A DNA stretch of 64,000 nt from Streptomyces tsukubensis (GCF_003932715.1 NZ_CP020700.1:930001-994000), one strand, 5' to 3'; counted from the stretch's first letter, positions 34,956 through 43,117 are shown. Numbers and translations: made by a program. Notes: generated by a model from the sequence alone, not told the origin.

Positions 34956-35596
34956 CGTCCCCTCCGTGCCTCGGTGCGCAGCACGAACCCGCGCGCCGCG
35001 AGCTGTTCCTCCAGCCCCTGCCGGAATCCGGGGACCGGCGGCACCCCGGCCCAGGAGAGGGAGGTGTCGGCGTTCACCGACAGTTCGATTCCGGCGGTCG
35101 TGTCCGGTTCTGCCAGGACCCTGCGGTAGCGGTCGGAGAGCGGGATCAGCCGCTGGTTGTCCGAGCCGCGCCAGCGCAGACTGCCGTGCCGGGCGGCGAT
35201 GTAGGGCCCGTCGACGAGCAGGTCCAGCCGCTCCAGGAGGGCGTGGTGGTCCGGTCCGCCGCGCCGGAGTGCCTCGTGGCGGAAGCCGGAGTACGCCATC
35301 GCCCCGAAGTCCGGGCGCCGTTCCCGTACCGCGTCGAGCAGTGCGGCCAGCGCTCCGGCCTGGCTGAACGGCTCGCCGCCGGAGAACGTCACGCCTTCGA
35401 TTCCGTCCAGACCGGCCAGCCAGTCGGCGAGTTCGGGGATGTCGCGGGCGGTGCCGCCGTCGAAGGGGAGGGTTTCGGCGGCCACACAGCCCGTGCAGCG
35501 CAGCGGGCAGCCCTGGACCCAGACGACGGCGCGGCTGCCGGGGCCGAGGACCGTGCAGTGGTCGAGGGTCCGGGCGACGGAGAGCCGGGGCGTCAT
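34952..35596 (-). CDS. Radical SAM protein (NrdG-like 4Fe-4S activase)
   Basis: The 214-residue protein has the radical SAM cluster motif in WVQGCPLRCTGCVAAET (spacing Cx3Cx2C), the SAM-binding GGEPF (VTFSGGEPFSQAGALAAL) and strand YSGF. Length and order match the short activases of the NrdG type. There is no anaerobic ribonucleotide reductase gene beside it, so the target is not NrdD. A modification of another operon product or of a small molecule is possible. It overlaps both neighbours by ATGA. Confidence 0.85.
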   Translation of the reverse strand: MTPRLSVARTLDHCTVLGPGSRAVVWVQGCPLRCTGCVAAETLPFDGGTARDIPELADWLAGLDGIEGVTFSGGEPFSQAGALAALLDAVRERRPDFGAMAYSGFRHEALRRGGPDHHALLERLDLLVDGPYIAARHGSLRWRGSDNQRLIPLSDRYRRVLAEPDTTAGIELSVNADTSLSWAGVPPVPGFRQGLEEQLAARGFVLRTEARRGR

Positions 35597-36645
35597 CGGG
35601 CCTCCCCCGGGCGGCGGGGGCCGCTGTCGGCGGCCCGTTCGGCCTGGTCGCACCAGGGGCACCAGGGCCGCTCGACGGTGTGGACATGGCGGCTGTCCAC
35701 CGCGCAGGCCTTCAGCCGGCCGGGGGCCAGCTCCGCGGTCAGCGCCCGTTCCCACTCGACCGCCGCCGGTCGTCGCAGCGAGCCCGTGAACGCCGCCCGG
35801 AACAGCTCCGCGAGCCGTCTCGGCAGCAGATCGGCCGGGGGTGCGGTGCGGGGCAGCAGCACCGACGTGCGGTCGACGATGCGGCAGCGGCCGTGCAGCA
35901 CGTTGTCGTCGTACGACAGATAGTCGCCGCCGTCCGCCGGATGACCGGCGAAGGGGTGCAGGCCCGCCATGAGGAGCTGATGGACCAGGACGGCCAGGGC
36001 GAAATCGTCCGATGCCGGGTCCGGGGGGCGGGCCGTGGGCGTGCCGATGCGTTCGGGTGCCGTGTAGCCGGGGGTGCGCATCCGGCCGGGGAAGACCTCG
36101 CGGCCGTCCGTGAACTGCCAGGAGTCGACGTCCGCCATGCCGACCCGGCCGGTCGCGTCGACCCAGAGGTTGTCGGGTTTGAGGTCGCCCACCGCATAGC
36201 CCTCGGAGTGGAGCTCCCCCAGCAGCCGGGCGAGGGAGGCGGCCGCGCGCAGGGCGGTCTCCCAGGTCGCCCCCGGCAGCCGGTCACGGCGGGCGGATGC
36301 GGTGAGGAGGTGCGGGAACGGCTCGTAGGCGTACCGCATATCGGTCATCACATAGCCGTCGACCCGGTCCGCTTCCGTACCGCCCGCGGTACGGACCACG
36401 ACCATCGGCCAGGCCAGCCGGACCGGGGTACCGGAGAGGAGGCCGACGGTGCGGGGTTCCCGGCGCTGGCGCACCAGACGGGCCACGCGCCGCCGGTAGG
36501 CCTCGGGGTCGGGCGGGTCGGGGACGAGCTTCGCGACGAGGGGGCGGGCGTCGTCGACGCCGTACACGAATCCCTCCGAGCCGCTGCCGATCTGCCCGGT
36601 GAGCCGCCATGTGCGTCCGCTGCCGGACGTCACCGTCAGTCCCAT
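35593..36645 (-). CDS. Atypical protein kinase with C-terminal CxxC
   Basis: The 350-residue protein has a glycine loop (GQIGSGSEGFVYGV), beta-3 Lys in LVAKLVPD, a catalytic loop VGDLKPDNLWVD in place of HRDxxxxN (HRD is VGD, while the Lys, Asn and second Asp are kept), DVDSW in place of DFG (metal Asp kept) and YTAPERIG for APE. A CPWC pair lies near the C-terminus. Activity is plausible because the phosphate-transfer residues remain, but it may be a pseudokinase. It lies between the PP2C and radical SAM genes, 4 bp after the PP2C stop. Together with vWA and PP2C it matches the vWA-phosphatase-kinase triad seen in stress operons (TerY-P type). Confidence 0.82.
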   Translation of the reverse strand: MGLTVTSGSGRTWRLTGQIGSGSEGFVYGVDDARPLVAKLVPDPPDPEAYRRRVARLVRQRREPRTVGLLSGTPVRLAWPMVVVRTAGGTEADRVDGYVMTDMRYAYEPFPHLLTASARRDRLPGATWETALRAAASLARLLGELHSEGYAVGDLKPDNLWVDATGRVGMADVDSWQFTDGREVFPGRMRTPGYTAPERIGTPTARPPDPASDDFALAVLVHQLLMAGLHPFAGHPADGGDYLSYDDNVLHGRCRIVDRTSVLLPRTAPPADLLPRRLAELFRAAFTGSLRRPAAVEWERALTAELAPGRLKACAVDSRHVHTVERPWCPWCDQAERAADSGPRRPGEAR

Positions 36646-36649
36646 CCGG

Positions 36650-37432
36650 TCACCCCGCTTCGGCGAGGGCGCACAGGACGGTCAGATCGTCTCCGGTCCG
36701 GGCGGCCTCCGGCCCGGAGAGCAGCCGTCGCAGGGGTTCGGCGTCCCCGTGGTTCGCGCGGAGCGCGGCGGCGACGCCCTGGAAGAAGTGTTCGGCCGGT
36801 AAGGGGCCCGCTTCCGGCGGGAGTTGCCGGATCCGGGGGTGGTCGAGGGTGAGGGCGGCGCAGCCGTCGGTGGCGAGGAACACTCCGCCGAACTCCGGTT
36901 CCCAGACGGTGAAGGTACGGATGCGGAGGGCTGCTCCGGGAGAGGAGAGGAACGACACCGGGCCCGGGGGCTGCGGAAGCACCAGATGGCAGCGGCCGTC
37001 GCCGGTCAGAAGGGTGGCGAAGCCGTCGCCCGTCGACACGAAGGCGGTCCAGGGCGGGCAGACGACGGCCGCGGTGAGGGTGGCGGCGAGGGCGCCGGGG
37101 TCCTGTTCCGTTTCTGGTCCACACCGGCCGCCGCCCAGCAGCCCTGCCACGGCCCGCAGATAGTGGGCGACGATCCGCTGCCCCCGCTCCGCGGTCCACC
37201 GGGTCCAGGTCTCCGGCGCGGCGTCCGGGTCCGGTAAGTCCTCGGCCAGCAGCCGGCAGGCGGTGTCGACCGCGAGATGGGCGCCCAGGGCGCTGCGGTC
37301 GCGGCTGCTCGCGCCGTCGGACACCGCGAGTACGGCGGCTTCGCCCAGGTCGACCGCTTTGAACGCGTCCTGGCAGCCGCGCGCGCCGGCGAGATGGGCG
37401 GTGCCCTGGACGGAGGCGCCGGCGATGATCAC
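36650..37432 (-). CDS. PP2C-family protein phosphatase (contains two TTA codons)
   Basis: Predicted metal-dependent Ser/Thr phosphatase opposing the adjacent kinase. The 260-residue protein has ASVQGTAHLAGARGCQDAF, the metal Asp in VLAVSDGASSRDRSALGA, FVSTGDGFATLL, FLATDG (second metal Asp) and TGDDLTVLCAL at the end. The GTG start at 37432 overlaps the vWA stop (GTGA). Two in-frame TTA leucine codons occur (codons 66 and 211, at 37235-37237 and 36800-36802). TTA is rare in these genomes and read by the bldA tRNA, so production is probably developmentally timed. Confidence 0.87.
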   Translation of the reverse strand: MIIAGASVQGTAHLAGARGCQDAFKAVDLGEAAVLAVSDGASSRDRSALGAHLAVDTACRLLAEDLPDPDAAPETWTRWTAERGQRIVAHYLRAVAGLLGGGRCGPETEQDPGALAATLTAAVVCPPWTAFVSTGDGFATLLTGDGRCHLVLPQPPGPVSFLSSPGAALRIRTFTVWEPEFGGVFLATDGCAALTLDHPRIRQLPPEAGPLPAEHFFQGVAAALRANHGDAEPLRRLLSGPEAARTGDDLTVLCALAEAG

Positions 37433-38199
37433 CTGTGGTCCCTCTCCAGTCTGTCCATGCGCGCGAGCCGGGCGGCACGGTCGTTGACCTGCTGGTGGAT
37501 GAGGTCCGCCGCCTGGTCCGGGCTGCTGTCGTCGGTGCTCTGGAAGAGCAGGTCGAGGATCCGGCCGAAGTCCAGGCTCTCCAGGGGGGAGGTGGCCTTC
37601 GGTGCGATGACCCGCAGCATCGGCAGGTCGGCGCCGCGCACTCCGATGACCTGGAAGACCCACTCCCCCGCGGCCTCGCCCCGGCGGACCCGTTCCGCGG
37701 TCTCCGCCAGGGCCGCCGGGTCGAGGGGGCGGCCCCGGTCGTCGCTGGGGGCGCCGTCCGTGAGGACCCAGAGGAAGGGGCGCCGGACCGGTACCCGTTG
37801 CCGTTGCAGCGTGCGGCGGCGGGCGCGGGCCAGTTCGAGGGCCGCTTCCACGGCCTCCGTCAGCCGGGTCAGGCCCCCGGCGCGGAGCGTGGGCGGGCGC
37901 ATACCGTCGACGGGGACGAAGAGCCCGCCGGGGTCGGCGGACTCGACGGGGACCAGCCGGCCCGCCGCGGGGTCGTGGACGCGGACCGCCGAGTCGAAGG
38001 TGATGAGGCAGACCTCGACCCGGGTGCGGAGCCTCTCCTGGGCCCGGACTCCGTCGAACCACCCGGCGAGCGCGGCGTTCAGCTCGTCGATCCGCGGGTT
38101 CTCCTCGGGGCGGCCCATGGACGCCGAGGTGTCGAGGAGGAGGACGACGGGCTGCCGTTCGTCGTATCCCGTACCGAATCCGATACCGTCCGCCGTCAT
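37429..38199 (-). CDS. von Willebrand factor A domain protein (TerY-like)
   Basis: The 256-residue protein has a full MIDAS set: DTSASM (DxSxS, about residue 23), the Thr in GLTRLTEAV and the Asp in TDGAPSDD. ITFDSAVRV and FQVIGVRGADLPML belong to the same fold. No transmembrane or signal segment is present, so it is cytoplasmic. The ATG at 38199 overlaps the stop of the small upstream gene (ATGA). Genes of this kind pair with PP2C and kinase genes in TerY-P triads. Confidence 0.88.
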   Translation of the reverse strand: MTADGIGFGTGYDERQPVVLLLDTSASMGRPEENPRIDELNAALAGWFDGVRAQERLRTRVEVCLITFDSAVRVHDPAAGRLVPVESADPGGLFVPVDGMRPPTLRAGGLTRLTEAVEAALELARARRRTLQRQRVPVRRPFLWVLTDGAPSDDRGRPLDPAALAETAERVRRGEAAGEWVFQVIGVRGADLPMLRVIAPKATSPLESLDFGRILDLLFQSTDDSSPDQAADLIHQQVNDRAARLARMDRLERDHR

Positions 38200-38411
38200 C
38201 CGGCCGCCGCCCCGGTGTCGTCGGCGCGGGCCACCGGCCCGTGCCGTCCCGGGTCGTGCCCCACGGTGACGGCCGTGCCCGGCGGCAGGCCGGGCGGCTC
38301 GGTCTCCATGCGCAGCAGGACCCCGTCGACGAGTACGTACGCATCCGGAGCGGGCCAGGTCACCGTGCGACCGGAGCAGCCGTGCGCCCACTCAACCATC
38401 CCCCGGGTCAT
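38196..38411 (-). CDS. Small protein of unknown function, first gene of the conflict operon
   Basis: The 71-residue protein (MTRGMVEWAHGCSGRTVTWP at the start) is probably beta-rich, with VTWPAPDAYVLVDGVLLRMETEPPGLPPGTAVTV and an Ala/Asp-rich tail. I do not recognise a family. It is supported as real by the ATGA overlap with the vWA gene and by an apparent leaderless promoter that places transcription at its ATG (38411). An internal ATG at 38399 (MVEWAH) is possible. Confidence 0.62.
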   Translation of the reverse strand: MTRGMVEWAHGCSGRTVTWPAPDAYVLVDGVLLRMETEPPGLPPGTAVTVGHDPGRHGPVARADDTGAAAG

Positions 38412-38417
38412 GGGGCC

Positions 38418-38423
38418 ACGTTA
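38418..38423 (-). promoter_or_regulatory. Candidate -10 element of a leaderless 11-gene operon
   Basis: TAACGT on the minus strand ends 6 bases before the ATG at 38411, so transcription would start at or next to the ATG, as in leaderless actinobacterial messages. No Shine-Dalgarno sequence precedes this ATG. A -35 element is not clear. Confidence 0.4.
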
Positions 38424-38523
38424 GGTGAATCAGGCACTGTCATTCAGGGTCCTTGCAGAAATCGGTACTCCGCTGCGCGGCTGATCGCCGTGCGCGGGTC
38501 ACCCGGAGGGCATACACCCCCGA

Positions 38524-38541
38524 GTCGCCCGTCCGGGCGAC
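38524..38541 (-). terminator. Hairpin between the CHAT-macro operon and the GTPase operon
   Basis: GTCGCCCG and CGGGCGAC are exact complements with a 2-base centre (effectively a 7-bp stem with a 4-base loop), 12 bp after the macro gene stop. It probably separates the two transcription units. Confidence 0.5.
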
Positions 38542-38553
38542 CCGCCCCTTCAG

Positions 38554-39720
38554 TCAAGCGGACCGGCCGGTCGCCGACCGGTCGCGGGCCGGGCGGGTCC
38601 TGGCCGGGACGTCCTCGACCGCACGGGCCGCCGCCTGGGTGCGGACGGCGAAGTGCACGTCCCAGCGGGCGCCGCGGGCCAGTTCGGCCTCGACGGCGCT
38701 CCAGACGGCGGCCGCGCTGACCCGGTAGGGAAGTCCGCCGCGGCCGGAGCCGAGGAGGGTGAAGCAGACGGAGCGCAGCGGCGGGGCGTACCGGTCGTGC
38801 TCCTCGGCCAGCAGCGCGAGGGCGCGCGAGGTGACCCGGGTGATGTCGGCGGGCAGCACGTCGTAGTCGTTGGTGCCGGCCCGGGGTACGGCGACGGCCG
38901 CATGGTAGATACGCCGTACGCCGTAGGCGGCGAGGGCGCCCGAGCCGGTGGGCGCCACGGTGCCGGGGAGCACCGGGCGTCCCGCGGTGGCGTGCCGCTC
39001 CGTCCAGGTGCGGAGTTCGTCGTGGACCGGGTCGTCCAGCAGATCGCCGGTGACCCCGCGGACGGAGGCGGCCCGGCGCAGGGATGCGGAGACCGAGGAC
39101 TTGAACGGTTCGGGGAGGGCGAAGTAGGTGTTGGCGGGGGCGACCACCACGTCCACGTCCCGCAGCAGGTCGACGGGGTGGACATGGAGGGTGAGGCGCA
39201 CGGTGCGGTCGCCGGCCAGGACGTCCACGGACCGGTGGCTGTCCCCCGGCGGTCCGGTTCCGTCGGATCCGTCGGGCCGGTCGGGGCCGTCGGAGTCCGC
39301 CAACTCCACGATGTGCTCGGCGACCTGCTCCAGGACCATCACTTCATGGTGCTTGCGGAAGCGTTCCTCGCTGACCCGGTAGACCTCGGCGGCACGGGCC
39401 CGGCGGGAGGAGGCGGGCCAGTCCCGGGTGCCCTGGGAGAGCCCGAGGGTGTATTCGGCGGCGGTCCGCAGGGTGCCCGCGTCGAGCCGTTCGACCGCGC
39501 GCCGGAGCAGTGCTTCCACGGCGCCTTCGCGGGTGCGCGCGGGGGCCAGCGAGGCGGCTGCCGATTCCAGGGCGGGCAGCTCCCGGCCGCGTAACCTCAG
39601 CAGTCCCGCCCGCCGGACCGCCTGGAGCTCTATCAGGACCGACGCGAGGTCGAGGGAAGGTGGCGCCATGCGGCCCACGATGGCACCGCGGGCGGGCCGC
39701 CAGCAAGCGCGCGGGGTCAT
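38554..39720 (-). CDS. Macro-domain protein (contains a TTA codon)
   Basis: Predicted ADP-ribose or nucleotide-derivative binding protein. The 388-residue protein has an N-terminal helical domain (about 19-150; LIELQAVRRAGLLRLRGREL), then a macro-domain-like module: LHVHPVDLLRDVDVVVAPANTYF (the PAN motif), VRGVTGDLLDD, GTVAPTGSGALAAYGVRRIYHAAVAVPRAG (the glycine-rich loop and Hxx motif), CFTLLGSGRGGLPYRVS. The usual catalytic or binding Asn is in PANTYF. Start uncertain: ATG 39720, 4 bp after the CHAT stop, or ATG 39669. A TTA codon lies at 39592-39594, in frame (codon 43 from 39720). Hydrolase activity is not proven. Confidence 0.78.
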   Translation of the reverse strand: MTPRACWRPARGAIVGRMAPPSLDLASVLIELQAVRRAGLLRLRGRELPALESAAASLAPARTREGAVEALLRRAVERLDAGTLRTAAEYTLGLSQGTRDWPASSRRARAAEVYRVSEERFRKHHEVMVLEQVAEHIVELADSDGPDRPDGSDGTGPPGDSHRSVDVLAGDRTVRLTLHVHPVDLLRDVDVVVAPANTYFALPEPFKSSVSASLRRAASVRGVTGDLLDDPVHDELRTWTERHATAGRPVLPGTVAPTGSGALAAYGVRRIYHAAVAVPRAGTNDYDVLPADITRVTSRALALLAEEHDRYAPPLRSVCFTLLGSGRGGLPYRVSAAAVWSAVEAELARGARWDVHFAVRTQAAARAVEDVPARTRPARDRSATGRSA

Positions 39721-39724
39721 GCGG

Positions 39725-42700
39725 TCATGCGGTCGTCCTGCCCGGGCCGGGGTGGCCCTGGTGGATGAACGCGGCCCAGTGGACGGGCCGTGAGAGGTCG
39801 GGGCGGGAGCTGTCCCTCCTCAGGTCGGCGTCGAGCAGACCGGGGTCCTCGCGGTCGGGGTCGAGCATCCACAGTTGGGCGGCCCGCAGGGCGTCGACGG
39901 GGGCGAGCCCGGCCCGCACCTGCCGGTGGAAGACCGCCATCAGCAGGGAAGCTGCGGAGTCGTAGGTGGTCCATCGCGACCCGACGACATCGCGTGCGCC
40001 GCCCGAGACGAACGCCGTCGTCAGGGTGAGGGCCTCGTCGTGGTCGCGGTTGCTCAGATCGGTCTGGCAGCCGCTCAGGACGATCAGCGGGCCGTCGGAG
40101 GCGCCGTGTCCGGCGGGCTGGGGGCGGTCGAGGAGTCCGGTCACGGTGAGCAGTCCGGGGTCAGCTCCGGAGGCGTCGGACGCGAGGTGCAGCGCGGATT
40201 CCGTCGGCTGGGTGCCCGCCATGCCGTGGGTGGCGAGATGGACCACGGAGTGGTCCTGGGCGAGCAGCGACAGGAGTTCCCCGGGGGTTCCGGCGGGCAC
40301 CGAGTCCTTGGGGAGCCGGTAGAACTCGCCGTACAGCCGCGCCCCCGGATAGCAGGCGTTGCGCAGCTCCAGGACCTCCAACTCGGCGTAGGTCAGCGTC
40401 ATTCCGGGGTCGGCCACCAGGGCCGGGGCGGAGACGGGGTTGCGCGGTGCGCGTTTCACCGTGCTCAGGAACTGGCTGCCGGAGGCGGCGTAGCTGATCA
40501 CCAGGGACTGGCAGACATAAGCGTGGGGCGCGCCTGCGGGGAAGCGGGCGGCGTGCCAGGGCACGATCCCGAGGCGGCCGCAGGGGACCAGGACGATCCG
40601 GGGGGTACGGCGGTCCGCCGCGTCGCCCGGGAGGTAGGTGTCCAGCCCGGCCAGGACCTGGACGAAGGCCTCGTACGCCCAGTCGCACAGCTCGGACAGG
40701 GCGTCCTCCCAGGCCTGTTCGGCCGCGGGGCCGCCCGTGGGGCGTTCTCTGACGGCGTCCAGATAGCGTTCCAGGGGGCCGCTCGCGGTCCGGGCGAGCA
40801 TGGGCAGGGCGGCCAGGCCGATGCCGATCTCGGGGCCGATGGCCAGCAGCATCCCCGGGGCGTCGCCGTCGCTGCCGGGGACCAGATAGATCAGGGCGTC
40901 GGCACCGGCTTCGGCCACACCGGCGGCGATCTCGCCCGGGGTGGGGGTGTTCAGCAGGCCGCCCCGCTCGCGGTAGCCGAGGGCCTCCAGGGCCTGGCGG
41001 CGCAGGGTGCTGGGGAGTTCGGCGGGCAGCTCCCCGGCGTCGGTGGCGCCGGACTCCCGCCAGGCGGCGGCGAGCCGGGGGTGGCCGCGCTCCTCCAGCA
41101 GATCGGGTACGGCCCGGGAGGTGGCCGCCGTCTGGAGCACCAGTGCCCGGCCCAGCTCCAGGGCGGCGACGGCGTCGTCCACCCTGTGGTGGAAGGCCGC
41201 CCACAGCGCGGCCCGGATTCCCAGGGAGGCTCCCTGGCGGGCGGTCGTCAGGCGGTGTTCGGCGCCCTGCTGGAGGAGGACGTCGGCGGCGAGGGTGGTC
41301 AGGGCTTCGCCCGCCGCGTCGCAGACGGCGCCCGCGTCGGATTCACTGGATTCACCGGACTCACCGGACTCACCGGACTCACGGTGCCAGCGGACGCGGT
41401 AGCTCTCGGCGAGGGTCCACAGGGACCGGGCGGCGACGCGCGGTGCGCGGCCCTGCCGAATGTGCTCGCGGAGCCGTTCCAGCACGGTGATGACGGCGTC
41501 CAGGTCCTCGGGGTCCTTGGTGAGGTCGTAGCGGATGCCGAGGCTGTTTGCGGCGGTGTGCAGTTCGGCGGCGGAGGCGTCCGGCGGCGGTACCTCACGC
41601 TCCGGGATCCGCTCCGTGTCCTCGGTGAGCAGGGCGCGCAGGGCGGTGAGGCCGGGGACCATGGCCTCCAGTTCGCCGGCCCCGATCGGGAGGCCGCTGC
41701 TCGCGGCGGCCGTCCTCGCCTCGTCCAGGTCTGCGAGGCCGCTCAGGATCAGCTCCTTGTCCTGGGTGAAGCGGCCGACCGCGAGCCGGGCCATGGCCCG
41801 GCCGGCCCGGACGAAGGAGAGGAAGTCGTGGTCGTCGGGCACGGTGGCGGCCAGCTCCTCGGCCCGGCGCAGCAGGGCGCCGAGCCGCGCCGTGTCCTCG
41901 GCCTGGAGGGCCGTGCGGACCTCGGTGACCAGGCCCATCATGTCCGCCATCACTTCCACACCGCCGGCCATGGGGAACGAACTCCCCGACAGGCTCCGCA
42001 GATAGTCGGTGACGACCCGGCTGTGCGCGGACCCGAGTGCTTGGTCCTGGAGGGTGCCGCCGGCGCCTTCGCTCAGGTCGAGCAGCAGGGCCATGTTCCC
42101 CCGGAGGGCGTCCCTGCCGGGCATGCCCTCCGGCAGCCCGTCCAGCGCTTCGCGCAACCGCCTCAGCTGCTGGTTGAGTGCGGCCGGATCGCCGCCGCCG
42201 GCATGGTCGACGAAGTCGACGGACGTGGTGTTGACGGCCTGTACGGCGGCGAGGAGCCGGCGGAAGTCGTCGGCGTTCAGGGGCGGGGCGGGGGTGTCGC
42301 CGGGGGCCGCGGAGCCGGTACCGGCCGTCGTCGAGGGGCCCGGGGCACCGGCCCCCGGCCGGTCGGCGGCGTCCGGGGCCGGGCGCTTGCCACCGGTGTC
42401 AGGGCCCGGACCGTTCTCCGGCTTCGGCCCGCCGGTGACCGTCGACAGCCAGTCGCCCATCATCGACCGCATCCGTTCGGTGCCGGGCAGCCCGTCGTCG
42501 GGGACGAGGCTCAGGAACATGTCGTTGAGCGTCGCAGCCGAGGGGTCGGTGTAGACGTCGCGCACCCGGCGCAGATGCGCCAGGGTCTCCGGCGGCAGCG
42601 GCAAATCGGCCGCCTCGGCCATCAGCTCCTGCATCTCGGCGGCGAAGGCGGTCATCCCCGCCGGCCCCTCCCGCATGATCATGTCGAAGAGGGCCGTCGC

Positions 42701-43117
42701 GTCCGGCTCCGGCGCCAACCCGCCCAGCGACTCCTGCAGCGGCATCGCGTGCGTCAGCAGGAACAGCGCGGCCCACCGCCGGTCCTCGGCGGAGGCCGTG
42801 GCCCCGGCCTCCGTGGCCGGGTCCCGGACTTCCCGCAGCAGGCCGTGCGCCCGCTTCCGGTCCTCGGGCGTACCGCCCCCGGCGGCGTGCCGCAGCGTCA
42901 GCGCACCGGCCAGCCACAAGGTCACCGAGCTGCGCAGCTCCGGTGCCTGGTCCAGCAGTCGGGACAGCTCGTCGAGTTCGGCGACGGATGCGTCGTGGGC
43001 ACGGGTGGCCGTGGCGACCAGCCCCGCCTCCGGCAGCAGCGCCCTCGCCCGGCCTACGGCCTCGACGGCCCAGGCCCGTACCGCCAGGACACCACCGCTC
43101 TCCGCTTCGTCCCCCAT
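39725..43117 (-). CDS. CHAT-domain caspase-like protease with helical-repeat N-terminus
   Basis: The 1130-residue protein has a long Ala/Leu-rich helical region (about 1-800, TPR-like repeats such as AARSLWTLAESYR and ALELGRALVLQTAATSR) broken by a Pro/Gly/Ala linker (about 235-275), and a C-terminal CHAT protease domain: His in VVHLATHGMAGTQPTESALHL and Cys in PLIVLSGCQTDLSNRDHDEALTL, then AFVSGGARDVVGSRWTTYDSAASLLMAVFHR. Both catalytic residues are present, so an active protease is expected. The ATG at 43117 has GAGGAG upstream. The SGESGESGESSESD tract around residue 590 is a short repeat. It is the likely effector or signalling arm of the island, which is inference from CHAT use in conflict systems. 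Confidence 0.87.
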   Translation of the reverse strand: MGDEAESGGVLAVRAWAVEAVGRARALLPEAGLVATATRAHDASVAELDELSRLLDQAPELRSSVTLWLAGALTLRHAAGGGTPEDRKRAHGLLREVRDPATEAGATASAEDRRWAALFLLTHAMPLQESLGGLAPEPDATALFDMIMREGPAGMTAFAAEMQELMAEAADLPLPPETLAHLRRVRDVYTDPSAATLNDMFLSLVPDDGLPGTERMRSMMGDWLSTVTGGPKPENGPGPDTGGKRPAPDAADRPGAGAPGPSTTAGTGSAAPGDTPAPPLNADDFRRLLAAVQAVNTTSVDFVDHAGGGDPAALNQQLRRLREALDGLPEGMPGRDALRGNMALLLDLSEGAGGTLQDQALGSAHSRVVTDYLRSLSGSSFPMAGGVEVMADMMGLVTEVRTALQAEDTARLGALLRRAEELAATVPDDHDFLSFVRAGRAMARLAVGRFTQDKELILSGLADLDEARTAAASSGLPIGAGELEAMVPGLTALRALLTEDTERIPEREVPPPDASAAELHTAANSLGIRYDLTKDPEDLDAVITVLERLREHIRQGRAPRVAARSLWTLAESYRVRWHRESGESGESGESSESDAGAVCDAAGEALTTLAADVLLQQGAEHRLTTARQGASLGIRAALWAAFHHRVDDAVAALELGRALVLQTAATSRAVPDLLEERGHPRLAAAWRESGATDAGELPAELPSTLRRQALEALGYRERGGLLNTPTPGEIAAGVAEAGADALIYLVPGSDGDAPGMLLAIGPEIGIGLAALPMLARTASGPLERYLDAVRERPTGGPAAEQAWEDALSELCDWAYEAFVQVLAGLDTYLPGDAADRRTPRIVLVPCGRLGIVPWHAARFPAGAPHAYVCQSLVISYAASGSQFLSTVKRAPRNPVSAPALVADPGMTLTYAELEVLELRNACYPGARLYGEFYRLPKDSVPAGTPGELLSLLAQDHSVVHLATHGMAGTQPTESALHLASDASGADPGLLTVTGLLDRPQPAGHGASDGPLIVLSGCQTDLSNRDHDEALTLTTAFVSGGARDVVGSRWTTYDSAASLLMAVFHRQVRAGLAPVDALRAAQLWMLDPDREDPGLLDADLRRDSSRPDLSRPVHWAAFIHQGHPGPGRTTA

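Noticed and set aside
34952..35596. Radical SAM protein as viperin-type antiviral nucleotide enzyme
   Set aside because: The protein is short and of NrdG layout. No specific viperin motif is visible, so the claim is not made.
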